DNA of 64,000 bases. It comes from Ruminococcus sp. GTDB lineage: Bacteria; Bacillota; Clostridia; Oscillospirales; Ruminococcaceae. Below, piece by piece: positions 25,667 through 34,037 of the stretch; within the stretch, counting starts at the first letter, position 1; the number at the start of each line of letters is the position of its first letter. The translations under genes and the position numbers were made by a program. The notes under the pieces are model-generated. The model was not told the origin of the DNA, made no database searches, and saw only the letters and a list, made by a program, of their open reading frames with translations. The stretch lies in assembly GCA_017397925.1 (NCBI GenBank), contig JAFQHO010000027.1, positions 1 to 64,000 of the forward strand, given 5' to 3'.

Positions 25667-25894
25667 ATGAAAAAAATGACAAACACAAAAAAGCAATACC
25701 ACACAAAACCGAATATCAGCCTTGTGGGTATTGCCATAATGTTTATGATTTTCTTTAAGCTGCTGTCAGATACAGCAACAGATATTATCTGTGACTTCCG
25801 CCGCCGCCGTGGCCGCCTCCGCCACCTCCACCGCCGCCGCTTCTGCCGCCTGAGGAGGATTCAATTTTCGTCTTTCGTGTGTAGGTACGGATAA
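25667..25894 (+). CDS. small membrane protein, 75 aa, overlapping the TPM gene antisense
   Basis: Start signals are strong: a sigma-A promoter (25581-25609) and AAAGGGAGG 9 nt before the ATG. The first 43 residues (MKKMTNTKKQYHTKPNISLVGIAIMFMIFF) give a basic start and one membrane helix. From residue 44 the reading frame is antisense to the Gly-rich tail of the TPM gene and becomes Arg-rich (DFRRRRGRLRHLHRRR), which is probably not a selected sequence. The gene may be a truncated older gene, or a real convergent overlap of 110 bp. Confidence 0.5.
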   Translation: MKKMTNTKKQYHTKPNISLVGIAIMFMIFFKLLSDTATDIICDFRRRRGRLRHLHRRRFCRLRRIQFSSFVCRYG

Positions 25895-26684
25895 ATCTGT
25901 CCTCACGGTGAATAAACCGTGTATCTTCATGAGATACATACACATTTGGATTTGCAGAATTCTTGAACTTATATGCACTCTTTGTAGCAAAGAAGAAAAT
26001 CAGACCTGCAATTGCACCAATAGGCAATGCAGCTACGAGCGCTTTAAGTCTTGCACGGAGCGGCTTTGACTTTGTAATAATGAGCTTTCCGTCCTTATAC
26101 TGGAAATATTTTCCGCTGCCGGAGTCGTAATAGTAGGACTTACTGCCCTGATATTCCGAAAGCTGTCCTAAAAAGCAATAGATACCTTCTGCTATTTCAT
26201 CAGTATGCTGTGTATAATCGGAATTTGATGAAGGAAGATAAGAATTCACGGCATCAAAAATTTCATCTATATAATCCTGATAGAAAAGCACAGCCTTACC
26301 GCTTGTGGATATGTAGTCATAAGCAGGTTTTTTACCGGTGAAATCCATAAAGAAGAATACACCGTCAGTATCATTGCCGTAGGTGGTATCATAGCTGCTA
26401 TCGCAGAAAATCTCAGTCTGCTCATCGCTCATATAATACTCGTATCCTGCCGCAAGGACAATGATATTCATTTCAAGCTTTTCAGCGGTTTCCTGTACCT
26501 TTTTATTGATTTCCGCTTCCTCTGAATCGGAGAAGAAATCCACGTTATCTATAAATCTGCTCGCAGAAGCGTCACCATTCCAGCCCTGATGATAATTTTC
26601 ACTTGCAGAAGCTGAAATCGGCATAACAGGGAGCATTATAAGGGTCATAAGCAGCGTAAAAGCCGCAGTTACAAACTTTTTCAT
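25785..26684 (-). CDS. TPM-domain membrane protein with Gly-rich tail
   Basis: A signal peptide (about 1-26) is followed by the TPM domain (about 40-175: NVDFFSDSEEAEINKKVQETAEKLEMNIIVL), one membrane helix (about 212-230) and a cytoplasmic tail ending in a Gly/Ser/His run. This is the layout of YgcG/Psb32-like proteins, thought to act in membrane protein turnover or envelope maintenance; the exact role is unknown. It overlaps the upstream zinc-ribbon gene by 4 bp (ATGA), so the two are translationally coupled. Confidence 0.85.
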   Translation of the reverse strand: MKKFVTAAFTLLMTLIMLPVMPISASASENYHQGWNGDASASRFIDNVDFFSDSEEAEINKKVQETAEKLEMNIIVLAAGYEYYMSDEQTEIFCDSSYDTTYGNDTDGVFFFMDFTGKKPAYDYISTSGKAVLFYQDYIDEIFDAVNSYLPSSNSDYTQHTDEIAEGIYCFLGQLSEYQGSKSYYYDSGSGKYFQYKDGKLIITKSKPLRARLKALVAALPIGAIAGLIFFFATKSAYKFKNSANPNVYVSHEDTRFIHREDRFIRTYTRKTKIESSSGGRSGGGGGGGGGHGGGGSHR

Positions 26685-27742
26685 ATAAAAAACTGCCCTC
26701 CCAGAAACGCAACTACTGCAATACCAAGACCGAATAAAATCGAAGCCAGCGTAAGCTTACCCTTATCGAGAGGCGGCGTACCTGCCAGCTTTCCCGTCTG
26801 TCCGTTTATTGCGAATTCATATATCTTATCCTGATAGCGATAAGTCATAAACCACACAGGAAGCATTATATACTGCCAGTTTGTACGGTCTATGTTATAA
26901 TTCTGATGCTGAACAACAGTGCTTGTATAGCCGCTTATGCTCTGATTGATAACATTTCGGCTTGCCTGTGTTACTCTTTCCTTTATTCGTGGGAATACAG
27001 CCGCTTTGTCAACATCGTATTTATCAGCGAAAAATCCGCTGAAATAGGACATATCAAAGGGTTTAAGAGCATCATAGTCAAAAGGCTCAATAGATTCCAT
27101 AAGCAAATCCTCGATTTTGCTTTCACCGTCAGCAGGAATACCCTCTGCTCTGATTTTAGCCTTACGGATAACCATATACTCCTTTGTTTCGGTATATCTG
27201 TAGCTGCCCGATGACCAGCTTCTTACCTTTTTGCCAAGTGCCTGAAAATCGGCGCTTACATCGCAGTCAGTCACCCAGAAAGGCACGTAAAGCCCTGTCA
27301 TTTTCTCTAACTGCTGCTGCGATTTAAAATCAGAAGGTATAAACTTCTTCTTGCTGCACCAGTCCTTGAACAGTTTTTCAGCCTGGTCGCGTTCAATGTG
27401 GAAGCCTATAATCTTGCTCGGCTTAAAATCCCCCTTAAGCCGTCCTGACAGTATAACAGGACTGTGGCAATAATAGCAGAATGTGGCAGTTGTATCGTCC
27501 TCAGCCATAATCTCCGCACCGCAATTTTTACACTGATACAGATTTGTATGGGACTCAAACTCCTCTTTCTGTTCTGTTTCTTCAGCAGATTCAGGCTTGA
27601 TATCAGCATAAATCTCCTTGATTTTGTCCATCGTAAACTCACTGCGGCAGAAATCGCAGGTAAGCTGCTGCGTAGACGGATCAAAAGTCAACTCCGCGTC
27701 GCAGTTAGGACATTTGTACTGTGCAGCGTTCAATGTAATCAT
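26681..27742 (-). CDS. double zinc-ribbon membrane protein, 353 aa
   Basis: Two zinc ribbons lie at the N-terminus: CPNC/CDFC (about 11-35) and CKNC/CYYC (about 72-95). A long domain with no name I recognise follows (WVTDCDVSADFQALG...), and one membrane helix is near the end (about 333-350). TFIIB-type zinc-ribbon proteins paired with a TPM gene occur in other Firmicutes. The start is uncertain: the ATG at 27742 touches AGGAG, while a TTG at 27733 is 9 nt away and better spaced. It forms a two-gene operon with the TPM gene. Confidence 0.8.
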   Translation of the reverse strand: MITLNAAQYKCPNCDAELTFDPSTQQLTCDFCRSEFTMDKIKEIYADIKPESAEETEQKEEFESHTNLYQCKNCGAEIMAEDDTTATFCYYCHSPVILSGRLKGDFKPSKIIGFHIERDQAEKLFKDWCSKKKFIPSDFKSQQQLEKMTGLYVPFWVTDCDVSADFQALGKKVRSWSSGSYRYTETKEYMVIRKAKIRAEGIPADGESKIEDLLMESIEPFDYDALKPFDMSYFSGFFADKYDVDKAAVFPRIKERVTQASRNVINQSISGYTSTVVQHQNYNIDRTNWQYIMLPVWFMTYRYQDKIYEFAINGQTGKLAGTPPLDKGKLTLASILFGLGIAVVAFLGGQFFI

Positions 27743-27780
27743 CTCCTATATCAATTTAATGGATTAAACACCATATTACT

Positions 27781-27809
27781 ATTTTATCACAAATTTGATT
27801 TTTTTGCAA
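27781..27809 (-). promoter_or_regulatory. promoter of the zinc-ribbon/TPM operon
   Basis: The minus strand reads TTGCAA, 17 nt, TAAAAT. It overlaps the last codons of the upstream pnuC-like gene, so the two units are separate although codirectional. Confidence 0.6.
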
Positions 27810-28494
27810 TAGTGTTGTGAAAATTTGTCTGTCTTTTCTCCATATTTTTCCAACTGATAAAACCGTATAAATCATTCACAAGGAATGCACCGAAGCATAC
27901 AGCCACAGAAATTCCTGATTTATCGCCTTTTGCTGCCATTATCCACATAATTATCAGCACTATATCATTGGCGGCATACCCCACAGCATAAAAAGGGCTT
28001 CTGCGGAATGTAAGATACACCGCAATAAAGCTTGTTGCTACAGACAGGGTACTGAAAATCATATTTGCAGTGTTGAAGTAATCCAGTACAAAATAAAATA
28101 TGACGGTAACTATCCCTGTCAGAACCGCAGAGAACAGATATTCCCCTGTTTTCAGCCGATTTACAGCAACCTCGGATTTATTGCCATTGTAGGGATTTTT
28201 CAGCCAGGAAATCAGAGCAAGCACTGCCATAGGCATTGTCATACCCAGATATGTAATCATTTCCCCATAGTAGGCAAAACGATATGAAATAACGCCGTAA
28301 AACAGGCTGAAAATCACCATAAGCACCTGCCCGAAGGGGTTGCCTTTAGCGTTGAATATAAGAGATGTTACCCCGATAAGGGACGCAATAAGCGTCATAT
28401 AGCTTTCTCTGTCAAATATCAGAAAAGCTGCAATTATTGCCGTCACCGAACCAAACCATAACACAAGCTCGGATTTTGTAAAGTATTTTTTCAT
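27787..28494 (-). CDS. pnuC: PnuC-family nicotinamide riboside transporter
   Basis: The 235-aa protein has about seven membrane helices and the C-terminal PnuC signature FGAFLVNDLYGFISWKNM. PnuC proteins bring in nicotinamide riboside or related vitamin-like molecules by facilitated diffusion, with trapping by phosphorylation. The quinolinate synthase gene nadA at 55 kb shows the cell also has part of the de novo NAD route. A palindromic element lies directly upstream (28525-28663); no NAD riboswitch core was recognised. The substrate could also be another vitamin (PnuX or PnuT types). Confidence 0.8.
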   Translation of the reverse strand: MKKYFTKSELVLWFGSVTAIIAAFLIFDRESYMTLIASLIGVTSLIFNAKGNPFGQVLMVIFSLFYGVISYRFAYYGEMITYLGMTMPMAVLALISWLKNPYNGNKSEVAVNRLKTGEYLFSAVLTGIVTVIFYFVLDYFNTANMIFSTLSVATSFIAVYLTFRRSPFYAVGYAANDIVLIIMWIMAAKGDKSGISVAVCFGAFLVNDLYGFISWKNMEKRQTNFHNTIAKKSNL

Positions 28495-28524
28495 ATCTTT
28501 TTCTCGCTGTCTTTATATTTATTT

Positions 28525-28663
28525 TGTAGGGACACGGCGAGCCGTGTCCGTTCTACGATACACCGTTTTCTACAAATAGAAATGACAATAAATAATTGCT
28601 TGAATGTAATATAAAAATTAATTTCGTATCGAAATTGCGGACACGGCACGCCGTGTCCCTACA
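28525..28663. repeat. MITE-like element with 26-bp terminal inverted repeats
   Basis: The left end (TGTAGGGACACGGCGAGC...) and right end (...ACGCCGTGTCCCTACA) are inverted copies matching at 25 of 26 bases, bounding 139 bp without a coding frame. Each end is itself a palindrome (GACACGG/CCGTGTC). The inner right flank ATTTCGTATCGAAATTG recurs in other palindromes of this window (40682, 43397, 48396). The rest of 28495-28739 shows nothing further. Confidence 0.65.
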
Positions 28664-28739
28664 GATTGATTATTTTATGACATTTTATGTGAATCATATA
28701 ATGTTCGCCAGTAGAGATTACGCATTACGAATTAAAAAA

Positions 28740-28787
28740 GCATCCGCCTGCACATCTTCAAAGACCTAACGATGTGCAAACGAATGC
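28740..28787 (-). terminator. terminator of the PEP carboxykinase gene
   Basis: A 17-bp stem (GCATCCGCCTGCACATC with GATGTGCAAACGAATGC, three G-U pairs in minus RNA) with a 14-nt loop runs into TTTTTT on the minus strand. It lies 45 bases past the stop. Confidence 0.88.
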
Positions 28788-28831
28788 TCACTAACTACCC
28801 GGTGGCAGTTATATTATTCAGTTTTCAGCAA

Positions 28832-30646
28832 TTACTTGTTGAGGTTAGCCTCAATCTTGTCAAGTACAGCATAGAGCTCAGCAGGAATATTGCCGCCCTT
28901 AGCTGCGATATCATCGTTGTAGTATCTTCTCATTTCAGCAATTTCAGCCTTCCAGAGGTCAGAATCTACAGCGAGGAGCTTATCCATAACTTCGGGAGTT
29001 ACCTCGTCCTCGATACCGGAAACATTGATGTCGCCCTTCTTGGGGAGGAATCCGATAGCTGTCTCGTCAGCCTCAACTACGCCGTCACATCTCTTGATGA
29101 TCCAATCGAGAACACGCATATTGTCGCCGAATCCGGGCCAGAGGAAGTTGCCGTCCTCGTCCTTCTTGAACCAGTTAACGTTGAAGATCTTAGGAGCCTT
29201 ATCGCCGAGCTTCTCGCCCATTTCGAGCCAGTGTGCCCAGTAATCGCCTACGTTGTAGCCGATGAAAGGCTTCATAGCCATAGGATCGTGACGGAGTACG
29301 CCTACTGCACCGGCAGCAGCTGCTGTTGTCTCAGAAGATACAGCAGAACCAACGTATGTACCGTGTGTCCAATCGAATGACTGATATACGAGAGGAGTTG
29401 TAGATGCACGACGACCGCCGAATACGATAGCAGAAATCGGAACGCCTGCAGCGCTGTCGAACTCAGGTGAGATGCAGGGGCAGTTTGCAGCAGGAGCTGT
29501 GAAACGTGAGTTTGGATGAGCAAGCTTCTTGCCCTCAGCTGTCCACTCCTTGCCGTTTGTCTTGATACCTGTCCACTCTGTTGCATCCTCAGGAGGATTC
29601 TTGTCAAGACCTTCCCACCATACTGTATTGTCAGCATTGTTGAGAGCAACGTTTGTGAAGATAGCGTTCTTCATTGTGGAAGCAAGAGCGTTGTAGTTGG
29701 ACTTAGCATTTGTTCCGGGAGCAACACCAAAGAAACCATTCTCAGGGTTGATAGCGTAGAGTCTGCCGTCCTCGCCGGGCTTGAGCCAAGCGATATCATC
29801 ACCTACTGTGAATACCTTGTAGCCATCCTTGAGGTATCCCTCGGGTGGAATAAGCATTGCAAGGTTTGTCTTTCCGCAAGCGGAGGGGAATGCAGCACAA
29901 ACATACTTTGTCTCACCATCGGGCTTCTGAACGCCGAGAATGAGCATATGCTCAGCCATCCAGCCTTCGTTCTTACCCTGGAATGAAGCGATACGGAGAG
30001 CGAAACACTTCTTGGAGAGGATTACGTTTCCGCCGTATGCAGAGTTGATTGACCAGATTGTATTGTCCTCGGGGAACTGAACGATGTATCTCTTTTCAGG
30101 ATCAACATCAGCCTTGGAGTGGAGACATCTTACGAAATCGTTGGAATCGCCAAGCTTATCGAAAGCAGCCTTACCCATTCTTGTCATAATGTTCATATTG
30201 AGAACAACATAGATAGAATCTGTGATTTCAACACCAATCTTGGAAATAGGTGAAGCAACAGGACCCATTGAATAGGGAATGATATACATTGTCTGGCCCT
30301 TCATAACGCCGTCATACATAGGAGTAAGCTTAGCGTACATTTCCTGAGGATCCATCCAGTTATTTGTAGGACCTGCGCCCTCCTTTGTCTTTGTACAGAT
30401 GAATGTTCTGTCCTCTACACGAGCAACGTCATTTTCAGCTGTTCTGTGGTAAAGACATCCGGGAAGCTTTTCCTGGTTAAGCCAGTACATCTTATTAGGA
30501 TCTCCATCGGGAAGTGAAGTAACCTCCTTAGTAAGCTCATCGAGCTGCTCCTGAGAACCATCGATCCATACAACCTTATCTGGCTTACAGAGCGCGATCA
30601 TCTCGTCAACCCACTTAAGTACATTTGCATTTGTAGTCAGTGACAT
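28832..30646 (-). CDS. pckG: GTP-dependent phosphoenolpyruvate carboxykinase
   Basis: The 604-aa length and the nucleotide loop FPSACGKTNLAML (about 282-294) identify the GTP class rather than the ATP class. Other family marks: YGGNVILSKKCFALRI, the metal-binding GDDIAW stretch and GVPISAIVFGGRR. It interconverts oxaloacetate and PEP. In rumen-type anaerobes it often runs toward oxaloacetate during succinate fermentation; direction here is inference. Strong ribosome site (AGGAGG), consensus promoter (30726-30754) and terminator suggest high expression, and the codon use is strongly biased. Confidence 0.96.
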   Translation of the reverse strand: MSLTTNANVLKWVDEMIALCKPDKVVWIDGSQEQLDELTKEVTSLPDGDPNKMYWLNQEKLPGCLYHRTAENDVARVEDRTFICTKTKEGAGPTNNWMDPQEMYAKLTPMYDGVMKGQTMYIIPYSMGPVASPISKIGVEITDSIYVVLNMNIMTRMGKAAFDKLGDSNDFVRCLHSKADVDPEKRYIVQFPEDNTIWSINSAYGGNVILSKKCFALRIASFQGKNEGWMAEHMLILGVQKPDGETKYVCAAFPSACGKTNLAMLIPPEGYLKDGYKVFTVGDDIAWLKPGEDGRLYAINPENGFFGVAPGTNAKSNYNALASTMKNAIFTNVALNNADNTVWWEGLDKNPPEDATEWTGIKTNGKEWTAEGKKLAHPNSRFTAPAANCPCISPEFDSAAGVPISAIVFGGRRASTTPLVYQSFDWTHGTYVGSAVSSETTAAAAGAVGVLRHDPMAMKPFIGYNVGDYWAHWLEMGEKLGDKAPKIFNVNWFKKDEDGNFLWPGFGDNMRVLDWIIKRCDGVVEADETAIGFLPKKGDINVSGIEDEVTPEVMDKLLAVDSDLWKAEIAEMRRYYNDDIAAKGGNIPAELYAVLDKIEANLNK

Positions 30647-30725
30647 TGTATTATACCTCCTATAATAAAATCATTAATCAAGAGAATACTTATATTTCCA
30701 AAAAATACTCGTACCCTCGTTTACT

Positions 30726-30754
30726 ATTATATCTTATTTTTGTCAACCTGTCAA
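30726..30754 (-). promoter_or_regulatory. promoter of the PEP carboxykinase gene
   Basis: The minus strand reads TTGACA, 17 nt, TATAAT with extended -10-like context. A second TTGACA lies inside the spacer. The gap to the divergent gene (30647-30963) otherwise contains only AT-rich sequence. Confidence 0.8.
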
Positions 30755-30875
30755 TATCAAAATTGATATTTTTGTAACACATCACCATTTTTTCACTCTC
30801 TTGGTTATTTTTGACAGTTTGTGTCATATTTTGTTGTATAAAAAATAGATTTTTTCAATTTTTAATATTTTGTTA

Positions 30876-30904
30876 TTGAATACTCGTCAATTTCGTGGTA
30901 TAAT
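30876..30904 (+). promoter_or_regulatory. promoter of the cytidylate-kinase-like gene
   Basis: TTGAAT, 17 nt, TATAAT, 59 bp before the ATG at 30964. Confidence 0.7.
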
Positions 30905-30963
30905 ATCATTTGTCACAGGCACATATTATAATTTGCAGGAAAGTGAGGTACTTATAAATTACT

Positions 30964-31575
30964 ATGAAAAAACCTATTATAACAATTGAACGCACATACG
31001 GCAGCGGAGGCAGCGCTATCGGCAGACTTGTTGCCGAAAAGCTTGGTATTAACTGCTACAACAGACAAATTCTCGATATGACTGCCGAAAGATGCGGTTT
31101 TGACAAGGAGCAGATTGAAAGCGCAGAAGAAACCGTGCCTACAAGCTTCCTGTATTCCTTGCTGATGACAGCAAATCCCTCCCGTACTCTGGAGGATAAT
31201 CTCCCTCTCTCTGATAAAGTTTTCATTATGGAAAGCAAAATCATCAATGAAATCGCGGAAAAAGAGGATAATTTTGTTCTTGTGGGAAGATGCGGCAGCT
31301 ACGTCCTTGAAGAAAAAGGCTGTTTCAGCGTATTTATCTACGCACCTCAGGAAGCACGTATAAAACGAGCTGTTGAAGAATACGGTATCAAAGAAAGTAA
31401 AGCGGAGAACTTTATGAAGAAAACCGATAAGCGCCGCGAAACCTTCTTCAACGTTAATACAGGCAAAAACTGGCTTGATAAGGACATCTACTGCTTATGC
31501 CTTAACAGCGAGCTTGGTGATGAGCTTTGCGCTGAATTGATTGTCAAGGCTTATAATGAATATAACAGCAAATAA
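30964..31575 (+). CDS. cytidylate kinase-like family protein, 203 aa
   Basis: The N-terminus ITIERTYGSGGSAIGRLVAEKLG (about 5-27) is the P-loop of the cytidylate-kinase-like family, which differs from true Cmk by a GSGG form and the absence of the full CMP-binding insert. An LVGRCGSYVL motif (about 105-115) and Arg-rich lid (KKTDKRRETFF, about 156) follow. Substrate is not established for the family. Its ribosome site is weak (GTGAGG, 15 nt away). It stands alone with its own promoter and terminator. Confidence 0.85.
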   Translation: MKKPIITIERTYGSGGSAIGRLVAEKLGINCYNRQILDMTAERCGFDKEQIESAEETVPTSFLYSLLMTANPSRTLEDNLPLSDKVFIMESKIINEIAEKEDNFVLVGRCGSYVLEEKGCFSVFIYAPQEARIKRAVEEYGIKESKAENFMKKTDKRRETFFNVNTGKNWLDKDIYCLCLNSELGDELCAELIVKAYNEYNSK

Positions 31576-31581
31576 TTTTCA

Positions 31582-31609
31582 GCCCCACAGAAATTTCCGT
31601 GGGGCCTTT
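31582..31609 (+). terminator. terminator of the cytidylate-kinase-like gene
   Basis: GCCCCAC and GTGGGGC form a 7-bp stem with a partly paired inner loop, followed by CTTTGTTTA. Confidence 0.75.
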
Positions 31610-31764
31610 GTTTATATTGAACAAATTTAGTTTATACTAACTGTGCATTCATACAAAGTTGCAGATTTTTTTGTCTTTTTTGGCCTCTAAATACACTATG
31701 TTATAGATTATAAAATTTTGCACCACAAAATATATAATCAATGCCTATAATGGAGGAATATCTT

Positions 31765-34026
31765 ATGAAAAAAACAATTGCATTTTCAACGGCAATTATC
31801 GCTCTTTGCAGTATATCATGCAGCGAAAAAAAGCCTTCTGCCGAAAGCAAACCCGAATCAACCATAACCGAATACAGCGACTCCGCAGCCGTCAGCGAAA
31901 ATACAGGAGAAACTCACGAAATTGACGAAAATTTCAGACAGACGATTTACGAAGAAAAAAAGATTACACTGCCAAAGGATTTCTGGGATTTTCAAAATAT
32001 GAAATATATCGCTGAAAAGGACAGCTTTTACGTCCTCTACAATGATATGGATTTTAATCTGAAACTGTGCGTATATTCCTCAGATTTTGCCGATTATTCA
32101 GAGAAAATCGTTATCGAAAATGGCGGCGGAATGAGGTATATATCAGACATTGACGAAACAGGAAAAATCACGGTTCTCATTTCCGAAAGAAAATCAAGTG
32201 AAGTTTCCGACAATGCCGAGGACCATTTCAAACATTCGGGATATTTCTACACCCTAAAGGAGTTTGACGAAAATCAGCAGGAAATTTACTCCAATGAAAT
32301 TGCGGATATGGATTACTACTACACCACTAAAGGCACAGAGCCGATTTCCATTGAAAAATTCAACGCTGAGTCGTTTTTCGTCACAACAAATAACGGTCTT
32401 ATGATTATGAAAAAAAGCGGAGAAATCACGGAAATTCCCAATACTTCCATGATTGTGCATGCAGGTGTTTATGCTGAGGGAAAAATTGCTGTTGCCGAAT
32501 ATCAGACGGTGAATTTCATTGATGAAAATTATTGGTTTTCTGAGGATATTTCGCTGAATAATGCTGTAGCTGACGGAAATGTATTTGCAGGTGACGGTGA
32601 ATTTCTGCTCTATATTTCATGCATTGACGGAATTTATGGTGTGACGGAAAATCACGAAGTTGAGCTTGTTGTGGATTATTCCGCTTCATATCTCCCTGTA
32701 GGCGATATTTATACAGTGGAAAAGGGAGACAATGATTTTTTCATTTACGGTACGAATAAGGGACTGCCCTTTATTTCGAGGATTTTCCCACGTTCCAGCG
32801 ACTACTCCCTTGACAGGGAAAAAATAACCCTTGCCTGCACCTATAACAATGAGGATTATATCGTTCTTGCCAATGATTTCAATAAGCATTCCGACAAATA
32901 TTTCCTTGAAATCAGAGAATCCGCAGAGTTTGACGATATAAAAATGGAAATTCTCACCGGAGATGCCCCTGATATTATAAAATACAATGATGTTACAATG
33001 ATGGAAAATCTTGTGAATTTAGGCGGAATTACCGATATGTACCAGCTTATGGAGCAGTACGGCGGAGTTGAAAAAGCCGATATTCTCCCGAATATAGTTG
33101 AAGCTCTGGAGTACGAGGACAGCCTTTATGCGATTAGTCCCACATTTTACATCAACTGCATTATTGCCGATAAAAATTTTATCGGTGAGGAATACACGGA
33201 CTGGAATTTTGACGAATTTTTTAGCCTTTACGAAAACCGCCCTGCCGGAATGAAGCTGAGTTACGACTATTACACACGTTCCTCCGAAGATGTTTTCGGC
33301 AGATTTTGTGCAGGGGAATATTTCGACAATCTTGCGGCTTGGATTGACGGTGATAAATGCCGTTTCAATTCCGAGGAATTCATCCGTTTTCTTAAATTCT
33401 GCCGCAATGCCGAAACTGCATCGTCAGACGCTTCGGCGGCTGAAGTGGCGACATCTCTGAAAAACAGAACGGCTATGATTGGTTTTGCTGAGGGAATGAA
33501 CTATATACGGGATTTTCAGATGCTCAATACATATCAGCTGGGCATTGACGGCCTTAGCTATCTCTCATTCCCCGATACCAATTCGGGCGGAACTGTGGGA
33601 TTTCAGGAATTTTACTCCATAACTGAAAATACCGACTGCAAAGAGGGAGCATGGGAGTTCGTTTCGTATATAATGAGCGAGGAATATCAATCCTCCGAAA
33701 ATGACAGCGGCAGGCTTTTTACCTTGAAAAATGCCTTTGAAAATTCGCTTGCGGAAAATACTCTTAAGGCAGGGCAGGAAAATCCTGTGGGTGAGCTTGG
33801 ATTTAACGGATATATCGTCCCTTACAACCTGTACATCACCGAGGACGAGGCTGAGTTAATCCGCAATGTCGTAAGCAGATGCACCGCAAAAATATTCAGC
33901 AGCAACCAAATAAGCAGTATTTGCAACGAGGAGTTTCTGCTGTACATCAACGGCGAATATTCCGCCGAGGAATGTGCCGAAATGATACAGAACAGAGTTT
34001 CAATAATGCTTAGTGAGCAGAGCTGA
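31765..34026 (+). CDS. lipoprotein with extracellular solute-binding domain, 753 aa
   Basis: A lipoprotein signal (KKTIAFSTAIIALCSISC, lipid Cys about residue 18) is followed by an acidic linker, a beta-rich part (about 50-345) and a family 1-like solute-binding domain (about 350-745, beginning ITLACTYNNEDYIVLANDFN). No ABC permease or ATPase genes are nearby, so it is an orphan or serves a transporter elsewhere. The start at 31765 has GGAGG 9 nt before it. A tandem paralogue follows 11 bp later; both end in the same 21 residues (SAEECAEMIQ...MLSEQS), evidence for local duplication. Confidence 0.8.
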   Translation: MKKTIAFSTAIIALCSISCSEKKPSAESKPESTITEYSDSAAVSENTGETHEIDENFRQTIYEEKKITLPKDFWDFQNMKYIAEKDSFYVLYNDMDFNLKLCVYSSDFADYSEKIVIENGGGMRYISDIDETGKITVLISERKSSEVSDNAEDHFKHSGYFYTLKEFDENQQEIYSNEIADMDYYYTTKGTEPISIEKFNAESFFVTTNNGLMIMKKSGEITEIPNTSMIVHAGVYAEGKIAVAEYQTVNFIDENYWFSEDISLNNAVADGNVFAGDGEFLLYISCIDGIYGVTENHEVELVVDYSASYLPVGDIYTVEKGDNDFFIYGTNKGLPFISRIFPRSSDYSLDREKITLACTYNNEDYIVLANDFNKHSDKYFLEIRESAEFDDIKMEILTGDAPDIIKYNDVTMMENLVNLGGITDMYQLMEQYGGVEKADILPNIVEALEYEDSLYAISPTFYINCIIADKNFIGEEYTDWNFDEFFSLYENRPAGMKLSYDYYTRSSEDVFGRFCAGEYFDNLAAWIDGDKCRFNSEEFIRFLKFCRNAETASSDASAAEVATSLKNRTAMIGFAEGMNYIRDFQMLNTYQLGIDGLSYLSFPDTNSGGTVGFQEFYSITENTDCKEGAWEFVSYIMSEEYQSSENDSGRLFTLKNAFENSLAENTLKAGQENPVGELGFNGYIVPYNLYITEDEAELIRNVVSRCTAKIFSSNQISSICNEEFLLYINGEYSAEECAEMIQNRVSIMLSEQS

Positions 34027-34037
34027 AGGAGAATTTT

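Noticed and set aside
28772-29380. Plus-strand reading frame of 202 codons
   Set aside because: It is antisense to the PEP carboxykinase gene and its composition mirrors that gene.
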